A DNA stretch of 64,000 nucleotides. Source: an uncultured Alphaproteobacteria bacterium (GTDB lineage Bacteria; Pseudomonadota; Alphaproteobacteria; Rs-D84). Each line of letters begins with the position of its first letter. Within the stretch, counting starts at the first letter, position 1. The notes beneath the pieces were generated by a model. It was not told the origin of the DNA and made no database searches. It saw only the letters and a list, made by a program, of their open reading frames with translations. This document shows, piece after piece, positions 56,452-64,000 of this stretch. Made by a program: the position numbers and the translations under genes. The DNA is taken from contig CAKQNS010000001.1 of assembly GCA_934255455.1 (NCBI GenBank), forward strand, positions 1 through 64,000, given 5' to 3'.

Positions 56452-58449
56452 TTATTTCACATACGCATCGCCGATTTTGGCGTCTGCGCCCAGTTCAATA
56501 ATTTCATCGCCATTGTCATTTATGCCCAGTTCCGCGCCACTGCACATCATGCCAAACGATTCTGTGCCGGCAACAGTGCGCTGGGATATTGGTTTTTTCA
56601 TATTTGGCAATGTTGCGCCAACCGGGGCCAGAACGCCAATCAACCCCGCGCGCACATTTGGCGCACCACATACGATTTGCAAATCGTGATTTGTGCCATC
56701 GTCCACTGTCAAGATATGCAGGTTTTCACGAGTTGGATGATTTTTTACCGCAACAATTTTTGCAACAACAGGCACGATTTTATTTTCATCGCGTGGGGCG
56801 TATTCTGCGGTCAGTCTTTCAACGGTTTCATCATCAATGCGTGCAAATAAATTTTCAGGTACGACAAATTCTGCACCATCGGCGATACGGGATTCAAACG
56901 CGTCTGGCCACGTCATATCATGTTTATCTGCAAAAATACCCTGCATTTTTTCCGCGGCATTTGGTATAAATGGCGCAGATACGCGCGCATACAAATCAAT
57001 CAACTGGAAACATTTGTTCAGCACCGCCGCGGCCCCAGCCATGTCGCCATTTTTTACCAGTGTCCATGGTTCGCACCGCGTCATATATTCATTGCCAATC
57101 GCGTATAATGCGCGCAATGCCGCAACCGCATTGCGGAATTCGCACGCGTCCAGCGCGACTGTCAATTCAGATAATTTTTCATTTATATGGCCGTCCAGTT
57201 CTGGATCAGATTCCCCAGCCGCCGGCACAGCCGTACCAAAATTTTTCGCGGTTAATTTACAAACGCGTGAAACAAAATTCCCCAGCATACCGTTCAAATC
57301 CTTGTTCACGATATCGGCAAATCGCGTAAATGTGAAATCGGTGTCGTCTGTTTCGGGGGCCGACGCAATCAGCGCATAACGCCATGCGTCCGCCGGTGCG
57401 ATTTCCAACGCGCCGTCCAAGAACACACCGCGTTTTTCAGATTTGGAAAACTTGCCCCCTTCGAAATTCAGGAAATTCATGGACTTTAACATATCCACGG
57501 TTTTCCATCCGTCGTTCATCGCCAGTTGCTGTTCTGGGAAAAATACCGCGTGGAATTTTACATTATCCTTGCCCATAAATTGTGCATAGTGTGCGTCTGG
57601 GTTTTTCCACCAATCGGCCCAATTTTCACGCGCGGCCTGGGAAATTGAAACGTATCCCCAGGGTGCGTCAAACCATACATAAAACACCTTGTTTTCATAT
57701 CCAGGTTTATTGACCGAAATTCCCCACGGCAAATCGCGTGTGATTGATGTGTCGCGCAGACCTTCGCTGGCCCAACCCAATGCAATCGCACTGGCGGTCT
57801 TGGACCATTTTGGTGCGTGCGATTTTAACCACTCGCGCCATGTGTTTTCCACGCGTGATGCCATAAAGAACAGATTTTTGGTTGGGCGCATTTCAACGTC
57901 AGCGGCCCCAGAAATCGCACTGCGCGGATTTTTTAATTCGTCCACTTCGTATGTGGCGCCACATTTGTCACATTGGTCACCGCGTGCGTTTTCATAGCCA
58001 CACTTTGGACATGTGCCCAGTAACTGGCGGTCGGCCAAAAACATATTATCGGTTGCCGAATAAGGTTGCAGTGTTTCGCGTTCCTCAATCAATCCTTGGG
58101 CGTCCAAGCGCGCGAACAATTCGTGAATCAGTTTTTCTTGGCGTTCGGTATGCGTGCGCCCATACAGGTCAAACGACAGGTTGAAATCATGCACCGCGCG
58201 CAAATGTTTTTCATACCATTTGTTTGCATAATCTGGAATTGACATACCATTTGCCGCCGCACCAACAACAACCGGCGTACCGTGTTCGTCCGCCCCACAA
58301 ACGTACAATACGTCACGCCCGCGTGCACGGCAAAAACGTGCATAGATATCCGATGGCAACAAGCAGCCAATCAAGTGCCCCAGATGCAATTCACCATTTA
58401 CGTATGGTAATGCAGATGTAATTAAATATTTATTGCTTTTGTTTGTCAT
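56452..58449 (-). CDS. metG: Methionyl-tRNA synthetase with PheT-like C-terminal tRNA-binding domain
   Basis: 665 residues. HIGH motif ELHLGHLIG (about 20), zinc-binding CPKC...CDKC (about 143-160), KFSKS (about 330) and an anticodon-binding helical domain. The C-terminal 100 residues form an EMAP-like tRNA-binding domain whose sequence (LHILTVDDG, IVCGAPNVRAGL, GMMCSGAELGIND, IIEL) is close to the N-terminal domain of this genome's PheT, not to the usual Trbp111-type MetRS extension. Start at 58449; an earlier ATG (58503) overlaps a terminator hairpin. Confidence 0.94.
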   Translation of the reverse strand: MTNKSNKYLITSALPYVNGELHLGHLIGCLLPSDIYARFCRARGRDVLYVCGADEHGTPVVVGAAANGMSIPDYANKWYEKHLRAVHDFNLSFDLYGRTHTERQEKLIHELFARLDAQGLIEERETLQPYSATDNMFLADRQLLGTCPKCGYENARGDQCDKCGATYEVDELKNPRSAISGAADVEMRPTKNLFFMASRVENTWREWLKSHAPKWSKTASAIALGWASEGLRDTSITRDLPWGISVNKPGYENKVFYVWFDAPWGYVSISQAARENWADWWKNPDAHYAQFMGKDNVKFHAVFFPEQQLAMNDGWKTVDMLKSMNFLNFEGGKFSKSEKRGVFLDGALEIAPADAWRYALIASAPETDDTDFTFTRFADIVNKDLNGMLGNFVSRVCKLTAKNFGTAVPAAGESDPELDGHINEKLSELTVALDACEFRNAVAALRALYAIGNEYMTRCEPWTLVKNGDMAGAAAVLNKCFQLIDLYARVSAPFIPNAAEKMQGIFADKHDMTWPDAFESRIADGAEFVVPENLFARIDDETVERLTAEYAPRDENKIVPVVAKIVAVKNHPTRENLHILTVDDGTNHDLQIVCGAPNVRAGLIGVLAPVGATLPNMKKPISQRTVAGTESFGMMCSGAELGINDNGDEIIELGADAKIGDAYVK

Positions 58450-58465
58450 AAATTGTGCCCCGTTT

Positions 58466-58501
58466 ATTTTAATAAAAATGCGACGCCCAACGGGGCGTCG
58501 C
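58466..58501 (-). terminator. Terminator upstream of metG (after tRNA-Val)
   Basis: GCGACGCCC (58480-58488), AACG loop, GGGCGTCGC (58493-58501), with U-rich sequence on the metG side of the minus strand. Confidence 0.75.
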
Positions 58502-58605
58502 ACAGAATCCCGTCAGAAATTTTTATTCAAGATTAGTTCTGCATTCGCATTGTTTCTGTTTCCAATAATTTTATATTCCTTGTCCGACGCTGCGGTGAAA
58601 ATTTG

Positions 58606-58682
58606 TGGTGGGTGGTATTGGACTCGAACCAACGACCTTTACGATGTCAACGTAACGCTCTAACCAACTGAGCTAACCACCC
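58606..58682 (-). tRNA. tRNA-Val (anticodon GAC)
   Basis: 77 nt with CCA on the minus strand. Acceptor GGGTGGT/ACCACCC, anticodon stem TTACG/CGTAA with loop TTGACAT (anticodon GAC), T arm with TTCGAGT, discriminator A. Confidence 0.93.
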
Positions 58683-58737
58683 GAACATCGCGCATTATAA
58701 CAAAGTTTTTCCCGATTGCAACATTAAAAAAGTTCAA

Positions 58738-58850
58738 ATACCAAAGTGCAAAGTTCATCCGTCGCCGCTGCGCTCCGCCGTGATAAAAATAATGTGTGCG
58801 CCGGATGGCGCACTGCTTTATTCATTTGAACTCTGAACTTTGAACTTTTA
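58738..58850. repeat. Mosaic intergenic repeat (three modules)
   Basis: It contains, read inverted, the TTATC(A/G)-GGCGGAGCG-AGCGG-GACGGATG module (58756-58786), a GTGCGCC-GGAT-GGCGCAC hairpin (58796-58813) and the GTTCAAAGTTCAGAGTTCAAATG module (58812-58850). The first is shared with 62797-62828, the last with 18305-18347, so the same parts are recombined at different loci. Confidence 0.75.
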
Positions 58851-58852
58851 TT

Positions 58853-58876
58853 AAAAAACGCCCATGTGGGCGTTTT

Positions 58877-58878
<2 letters not shown>
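58853..58878 (-). terminator. Terminator of mreB
   Basis: AAAAAACGCCC/GGGCGTTTTTT 11-bp stem with ATGT loop; it overlaps the stop codon of mreB at its upper end. Confidence 0.88.
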
Positions 58879-59956
<1,078 letters not shown>

Positions 59957-60016
59957 CTATAAAACCAGAAATGACAAAAATCAAGAGTACCAAACGCAAA
60001 AAATATGCTTTTTTAT

Positions 60017-60043
60017 TTGATTATTACCAGATTGTGATATGAT
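60017..60043 (+). promoter_or_regulatory. Promoter of rnpA
   Basis: TTGATT (60017-60022), 15-nt spacer, TATGAT (60038-60043). The start of transcription falls at about 60050, on the ATG at 60051. Confidence 0.4.
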
Positions 60044-60050
60044 ACCCGGC

Positions 60051-60398
60051 ATGAGAAATACTATCAAGAATCATGACGATTTTATAATGATGGATGAAAA
60101 TCCCAAGGCATTAAGCGCGTTTTTTATTGTACGTGCCAAACCAGCCAAGTTCCCAAATGACCCGCGTGTTGGGTTTACTGCGACAAAAAAAACATTCCGT
60201 CATGCCGTTGACCGCAACCTGGCCAAGCGGAAAATGCGCGATTGGGTGCGCGCGCATGAATCGCGTTTATTGCCGAATATGGACTATGTTTTTATTGCGC
60301 GCCACGCAATTGGTGATGCATCGCGCGATGATGGTCGTGCCGCCATGGCGCGCGCGTTGCATTATATTGCACGCACGGCGGGTGGCGATGCCGAATAA
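60051..60398 (+). CDS. rnpA: Ribonuclease P protein component
   Basis: 115 residues. RnpA pattern: N-terminal F...F (HDDF), [27 protein letters not shown] with the RNR-type RNA-binding motif, C-terminal YVFIARHA. It helps RNase P RNA cleave tRNA precursors. I choose the ATG at 60051, since the ATG at 60039 lies in the -10 box. No rpmH is in front, which is unusual. Overlaps yidD. Confidence 0.88.
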   Translation: MRNTIKNHDDFIMMDENPKALSAFFIVRAKPAKFPNDPRVGFTATKKTFRHAVDRNLAKRKMRDWVRAHESRLLPNMDYVFIARHAIGDASRDDGRAAMARALHYIARTAGGDAE

Positions 60399-60639
60399 TC
60401 AGAAATCAATTTTTTCAACTGTGTGCCGTCGCGTGGCCATTTTTATGGTGCGCGCATATCAATGTGCCATTTCACCTTTTATTGGTGGCCGAGCGGCATG
60501 CCGTTTTACCCCCAGTTGCAGCCAATATGCCGCCACTGCAATTGAAAAATATGGGGCGCTGCGTGGGGGAATTATGGCACTGCGCCGAATAATGCGGTGC
60601 CGGCCGGGTGGTGGGTATGGATATGACCCTGTCCCTTGA
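60388..60639 (+). CDS. yidD: Membrane protein insertion efficiency factor YidD
   Basis: 83 residues from the ATG at 60388 (11-bp overlap with rnpA). [19 protein letters not shown], then [18 protein letters not shown], the complete YidD signature. A longer frame upstream is a shadow of rnpA. Normally followed by yidC; here accB follows. Confidence 0.92.
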   Translation: MPNNQKSIFSTVCRRVAIFMVRAYQCAISPFIGGRAACRFTPSCSQYAATAIEKYGALRGGIMALRRIMRCRPGGGYGYDPVP

Positions 60640-60663
60640 CAAGTGTGATGATTATGGTAAAAT
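60636..60663 (+). promoter_or_regulatory. Promoter of accB-accC
   Basis: TTGACA (60636-60641), 16-nt spacer, TAAAAT (60658-60663). It overlaps the yidD stop. The accB ribosome site AAAAGGA follows. Confidence 0.75.
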
Positions 60664-60700
60664 TCCGACAACATACGGTAATTATAAAAGGATGTAAATT

Positions 60701-61138
60701 ATGTCTTTTCGTGCAACTGTTGAATCTATGTCTAAAATCATGGACGACATGGGAATCACAGAATTGGAATTAGAACGCCAGTTTTTGTTTGGTGTTTATC
60801 GTAAACATATTCATTTGTCTAAACAGACGGCTGTTGCGGTATCTGGTGTTGCGACAACCGATGTAAACGCAAAGTGTGCACCAGCAGCGACGCGCGCAGA
60901 GAATAGCAATGCATTAAAATCGCCTATGGTTGGTGTCGCCTATTTGGCGCCAGAACCCGGTGCAAAACCATTTACCAGTGTTGGTGCCACCGTGCATGTG
61001 GGCGATACCGTCGCGTTGATAGAGGCAATGAAAACATTTAACCCAATTAAATCTGACCGCGAAGGGGTCGTCAAAGAAATATTGGTGTCTGATGGTGCCG
61101 CGGTTGAATTTGATCAACCTATAATTATTATTGAATAA
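60701..61138 (+). CDS. accB: Biotin carboxyl carrier protein of acetyl-CoA carboxylase
   Basis: 145 residues; variable N-terminus, then the biotinyl domain with the attachment Lys in EAMKTFNPI (Lys about 111) and the thumb-like [10 protein letters not shown] segment. Carries carboxybiotin between AccC and AccAD. Two nt separate it from accC. Confidence 0.95.
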   Translation: MSFRATVESMSKIMDDMGITELELERQFLFGVYRKHIHLSKQTAVAVSGVATTDVNAKCAPAATRAENSNALKSPMVGVAYLAPEPGAKPFTSVGATVHVGDTVALIEAMKTFNPIKSDREGVVKEILVSDGAAVEFDQPIIIIE

Positions 61139-61140
61139 TC

Positions 61141-62499
61141 ATGTCAAAGATAAAGAAAGTTTTAATTGCAAATCGTGGCGAAATTGCATTACGCATTATT
61201 CGTGCGTGTCGTGATATGGGCATTCGTACCGTCGCGGTGTATTCAACCGTTGATAAAAATGCAATGCATGTTCAATTGGCCGATGAATCTGTTTGTATTG
61301 GCCCCGGCCCGTCCAAGGATTCTTATCTGAATGAATCTGCAATTTTAACGGCGGCGTTGTTGACCAATTCTGATGCAATTCATCCCGGGTATGGTTTTTT
61401 ATCAGAACGCGCGGATTTCGCACAAAAGGTTATACAGCATGGTATGATTTGGATTGGGCCGTCGCCTGAAATGATTACCAAAATGGGGGACAAGGTCAAC
61501 GCGAAACACACCGCAATTGAATGCGGTCTGCCGGTTGTGCCGGGGTCTGATGGTGCGGTTGACACGGTCGAAGATGCATTAAAATGGGCCGAGAAAATCG
61601 GATACCCCGTTATGTTAAAGGCCGCGGCCGGTGGTGGTGGGCGCGGTATGCGCGCGGTAATGGGCCCCGATGATATGCCGGCGGCATTTCAAATTACCAA
61701 GAACGAGGCACGCAGTGGTTTTGGTGACGACACATTGTATATGGAAAAATTGTTGTTGCACCCGCGTCATATTGAATTCCAGGTTTTAGGTGACACGCAT
61801 GGCAATGTTGTGATTTTTGGTGAACGCGATTGTTCGTTGCAACGCAAAAACCAAAAGGTAATGGAGGAATGCCCCGCTGCCGCCCTGACCCAGAAACAGC
61901 GCGACGATATGATAGAGGTATGCAAATCTGCCGCGAAAAAAATGGGTTATACAAACGCCGGTACATTTGAATTTATGTTCCAGGATGGTAAATTCTATTT
62001 CTTGGAAATGAACACCAGATTACAGGTGGAACACCCGGTCACCGAAATGGTATATGGTGTTGATTTGGTACGCGAACAAATCCGCATTGCGGCGGGTGAA
62101 AAATTGGGATATACCCAGGCCAGCATTGTTCCACACGGCCACGCAATTGAATTCCGCATCAATGCCGAAGATCCGGAAAACTTTATTCCAAACCCGGGCA
62201 CAATTACATTATATGCGCCATCTGGTGGGTTGGGTGTTCGCGTGGACAGCGCGGTTTACACCGGATACACCATACCGCCAACATACGATTCAATGATTGC
62301 AAAATTGATTGTTCATGCACAATCGCGCAGTGCATGCATTATGCGTGCGGCGCGTGCGCTGGACGAATTCGTTATCGAAGGTGTAAAAACCACAATTCCA
62401 TTGCAACAGAAATTGTTGAAAAACCGTGATGTTCAAAAATTAAATTTTGATAATCATTGGTTGGAAAACTATCTGAACAATGAAAAAGAAAAGAAATAA
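61141..62499 (+). CDS. accC: Biotin carboxylase subunit of acetyl-CoA carboxylase
   Basis: 452 residues. [19 protein letters not shown]-terminus, ATP-grasp glycine loop [11 protein letters not shown] (about 161), the catalytic [16 protein letters not shown] block (about 287). Carboxylates AccB biotin using ATP and bicarbonate; first committed step of fatty acid synthesis. Confidence 0.97.
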   Translation: MSKIKKVLIANRGEIALRIIRACRDMGIRTVAVYSTVDKNAMHVQLADESVCIGPGPSKDSYLNESAILTAALLTNSDAIHPGYGFLSERADFAQKVIQHGMIWIGPSPEMITKMGDKVNAKHTAIECGLPVVPGSDGAVDTVEDALKWAEKIGYPVMLKAAAGGGGRGMRAVMGPDDMPAAFQITKNEARSGFGDDTLYMEKLLLHPRHIEFQVLGDTHGNVVIFGERDCSLQRKNQKVMEECPAAALTQKQRDDMIEVCKSAAKKMGYTNAGTFEFMFQDGKFYFLEMNTRLQVEHPVTEMVYGVDLVREQIRIAAGEKLGYTQASIVPHGHAIEFRINAEDPENFIPNPGTITLYAPSGGLGVRVDSAVYTGYTIPPTYDSMIAKLIVHAQSRSACIMRAARALDEFVIEGVKTTIPLQQKLLKNRDVQKLNFDNHWLENYLNNEKEKK

Positions 62500-62500
62500 A

Positions 62501-62526
62501 AACGGGGCATTTCGCCCCGTTTTTTC
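62501..62526 (+). terminator. Terminator of accBC
   Basis: ACGGGGC (62502-62508), 5-nt loop, GCCCCGT (62514-62520), followed by seven T. Confidence 0.92.
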
Positions 62527-62547
62527 AAACAGCCAAAGGACGAGATT

Positions 62548-62754
62548 ATGTTAAAAAGTAAAATTCTGACACCGGAAATTATCGAATCTATTGATAATAC
62601 AATTCGTCTGATGAAGGAATTGCATTTAGATAATGAACAAGATAAAAAACATATCGCTGGTCGTATTGCGGCATTAGAATGGATTAAGACCGGACAAGGT
62701 GGCAAAATTATAGTAAATGTTATCAATGGACCATCAAACGGTCATTGCCAGTGA
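62548..62754 (+). CDS. Hypothetical protein, 68 aa
   Basis: Small helical protein with an AAAGGA ribosome site at good spacing. The sequence (SIDNTIRLMKELHLDNEQDK) has no recognised domain. It has its own start behind the accC terminator and is followed by the mosaic repeat. Confidence 0.55.
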   Translation: MLKSKILTPEIIESIDNTIRLMKELHLDNEQDKKHIAGRIAALEWIKTGQGGKIIVNVINGPSNGHCQ

Positions 62755-62778
62755 AACATTTTTTCACTTACTATCTTT

Positions 62779-62828
62779 CATTGCTCTCTGCTCTCTTTAT
62801 CGTGGCGGAGCGCCAGCGGAGACGGATG
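62779..62828. repeat. Mosaic intergenic repeat (two modules)
   Basis: CATTGCTCTCTGCTCTCT (62779-62796), identical to 18369-18386, joined to the TTATCGTGGCGGAGCG-AGCGGAGACGGATG module (62797-62828) seen inverted at 58756-58786. A further CTTTGCTCTCT follows. Confidence 0.75.
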
Positions 62829-62844
62829 CTCTTTGCTCTCTAAT

Positions 62845-62872
62845 AAAAAATGGGGCTTTTGCCCCGTTTTTT
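62845..62872. terminator. Bidirectional terminator, end of sspB
   Basis: AAAAAATGGGGC/GCCCCGTTTTTT stem (one GU pair) with TTTT loop. On the minus strand it closes sspB. Confidence 0.88.
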
Positions 62873-63332
62873 ATTGTCGTTTTTTACGAAATTCATCCAG
62901 TGATACAACGCGGCCCGGGTCGGGTACGGTTTCGGCGCGGTCGTCCAGTGGTAATTCCATATCATTGTCGGCGTCGGTAATGCTTTTGGGGTGAAACGGC
63001 AAAATGAAATCAACCGATGGATCCTTGAATTCAACCAGTGCGGAAAATGGTACGCGAATAAAAAATGGCCGGCCGTCAAATGTCAATTGAACACCAAACT
63101 CTTTGTCCGACACATGCAGGTTATTATAAGAATATTGCAACACTATTGTCATAATATCTGGATAACGAATGCGCAAAAAATCCGGCAACACCACGCCCGG
63201 CGCGCGCGTTTTGAATGTTATGAAAAAATGTGTTCCATCGCCCAGCCCATTTACTTGCGCATGAATCAATGCGTCTTTGACAACAGATTTCAATGCGTTA
63301 TCCAACAAAGTTTGATAATCAATTTTTGCCAT
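62871..63332 (-). CDS. sspB: ClpXP adaptor SspB (alphaproteobacterial type)
   Basis: 153 residues. DYQTLLDNALKSVVKDAL N-terminus, THFFITFKT, PDIMTIVLQYSYNNL, and the FDGRPFFIRVPFSAL and DPSVDF blocks of alpha-SspB, with a flexible acidic tail ending in a basic/hydrophobic ClpX-binding segment (VSLDEFRKK). Delivers ssrA-tagged proteins to ClpXP. Starts 3 nt after recF on the same strand. Confidence 0.9.
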   Translation of the reverse strand: MAKIDYQTLLDNALKSVVKDALIHAQVNGLGDGTHFFITFKTRAPGVVLPDFLRIRYPDIMTIVLQYSYNNLHVSDKEFGVQLTFDGRPFFIRVPFSALVEFKDPSVDFILPFHPKSITDADNDMELPLDDRAETVPDPGRVVSLDEFRKKRQ

Positions 63333-63335
63333 ATC

Positions 63336-64000
63336 TTAATTCTCCGTCGCCAGTATATTATTTATTTCGCCATTTGTGCAAGTGACAAATACGGCGTCGG
63401 GCACATCGGTGAAAACGCCCTGTTCCAGACCCGTTGCCCAAACCTGGGCATCGGCGGCGCCCAGTTCCGCAAACAACCGCGCGCGTGCGGTGGCGTCCAG
63501 GTGGGCGGCGGCCTCGTCCAATAAAATCAGTGGGCGGCGGCCGGTTTTTACATGTATCAATTTTGCATGTGCTAAAATGATATTTAACAATACCGTTTTT
63601 TGTTGGCCCGTGCTGGTCAAATGCGCCGGCAGACGCAGCGCCGAATTAAACACCCCAAAATCGGATTTGTGTGGGCCGTCCAACACCATTTTGTCGCCAA
63701 TCAATTCACGATTGTTTTTCAAATATTCCAGATATTCGCGTTCGGCGGCGGCGGCCGGCGCCCCATCAATCAGCATTTTTTCAACTGTTCCCGTGACCGA
63801 AACCGCGCACCCATCCAGAAAATAATTTAATTCGCCGGCATATTTAATTCGCGCATCGGCAATGGCCACCGCGGTGGCCGCAATTTGATTATCAATGGCG
63901 TTCAACCAATGCACATCGCACCCGCTTTTGATTGCAAATGCGCGTTCAGATAATAATTTTGAAATGCGTGCCACGCGGCCATTGTGCGTGGCATCGAAAC
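63336..64000 (-). CDS. recF: DNA replication and repair protein RecF (3' part)
   Basis: The frame is open to the window edge, so the N-terminal part (with Walker A) is missing. Visible blocks are RecF-specific: a FD..H..R.A-type helix near the edge, DGPHKSDFGVF, STGQQKTVLLNIILAHAKL (ABC signature) and LILLDEAAAHLDATARARLF (Walker B and D-loop), then WATGLEQGVF. An SMC-like ATPase that loads RecA at gaps with RecOR. Confidence 0.9.
   Translation of the reverse strand, partial: FDATHNGRVARISKLLSERAFAIKSGCDVHWLNAIDNQIAATAVAIADARIKYAGELNYFLDGCAVSVTGTVEKMLIDGAPAAAAEREYLEYLKNNRELIGDKMVLDGPHKSDFGVFNSALRLPAHLTSTGQQKTVLLNIILAHAKLIHVKTGRRPLILLDEAAAHLDATARARLFAELGAADAQVWATGLEQGVFTDVPDAVFVTCTNGEINNILATEN

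Noticed and set aside
60127..60387. Longer N-terminal extension of yidD
   Set aside because: This part is an out-of-frame overlap with rnpA; the YidD domain begins at the ATG at 60388.

Overview
The window is a gene-dense stretch of a Gram-negative chromosome with low to moderate GC. Lipid A genes (lpxC, lpxK), porin and PagL-like outer-membrane barrels, lipoproteins and an AsmA protein show an outer membrane. The initiator tRNA, the elongator tRNA-Met, RpoH, the alpha-type SspB and RecF look alphaproteobacterial. The eukaryote-like IleRS, the VirB3/VirB4 pair, the reduced MnmG and the modest GC suggest an uncultured, possibly host- or gut-associated alphaproteobacterium. That placement is inference and was not checked by any search.

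Layout. 0-6.4 kb: an AsmA-like protein, aspS, tRNA-Thr(GGT) and a GT8 glycosyltransferase. 6.4-9.4 kb: a compact AT-rich element integrated into the elongator tRNA-Met gene. It is bounded by a 43-bp direct repeat and carries a structured leader RNA with its own terminator, a four-TM protein of unknown function and a DUF4258/XRE toxin-antitoxin pair, with no recognisable integrase. 9.6-18.3 kb: a PagL-like protein, the gyrB-HhH glycosylase-ung cluster, a RusA-like pair, BamB/YfgM-like proteins, rpoH and a porin. 18.4-23.1 kb: a type IVb pilus block in the order pilO-pilP-pilQ-pilR. 23.2-26.2 kb: a lipid A operon (acyltransferase, lpxK, lpxC, lipoprotein).

26.4-33.7 kb: initiator tRNA, an ABC-F protein, two proteins with HExxH motifs, a lipoprotein, virB4 and virB3, then a divergent intergenic region with eight copies of a TTTTCAACA-like 9-mer next to a short rpmJ. 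33.9-44.4 kb: a short SufD-like protein, ychF, tRNA-Thr(CGT), a eukaryote-type ileS, nth, and rpmI-rplT-pheS-pheT. 44.5-52.6 kb: mreC-mreD-mrdA-rodA-topA-dnaG on the plus strand. 52.6-58.7 kb: mnmG, fabG, fabD, queH, metG and tRNA-Val on the minus strand. 58.9-64 kb: mreB, rnpA-yidD, accB-accC, sspB and the 3' part of recF.

Gene cooperation: mreB/mreCD/mrdA/rodA form the elongasome although mreB lies about 14 kb from the rest. lpxC/lpxK and the acyltransferase make lipid A. fabD/fabG and accB/accC feed fatty acid synthesis. ung, the HhH protein, nth and recF serve DNA repair.

The most notable non-genic signals are the tRNA-Met island with its riboswitch-like leader, a family of mosaic intergenic repeats shared between distant loci, the 9-mer cluster at 33.4-33.6 kb, and three genes (rpoH, rnpA, the PagL-like gene) whose promoters lie so close to the start codon that the mRNAs should be leaderless.
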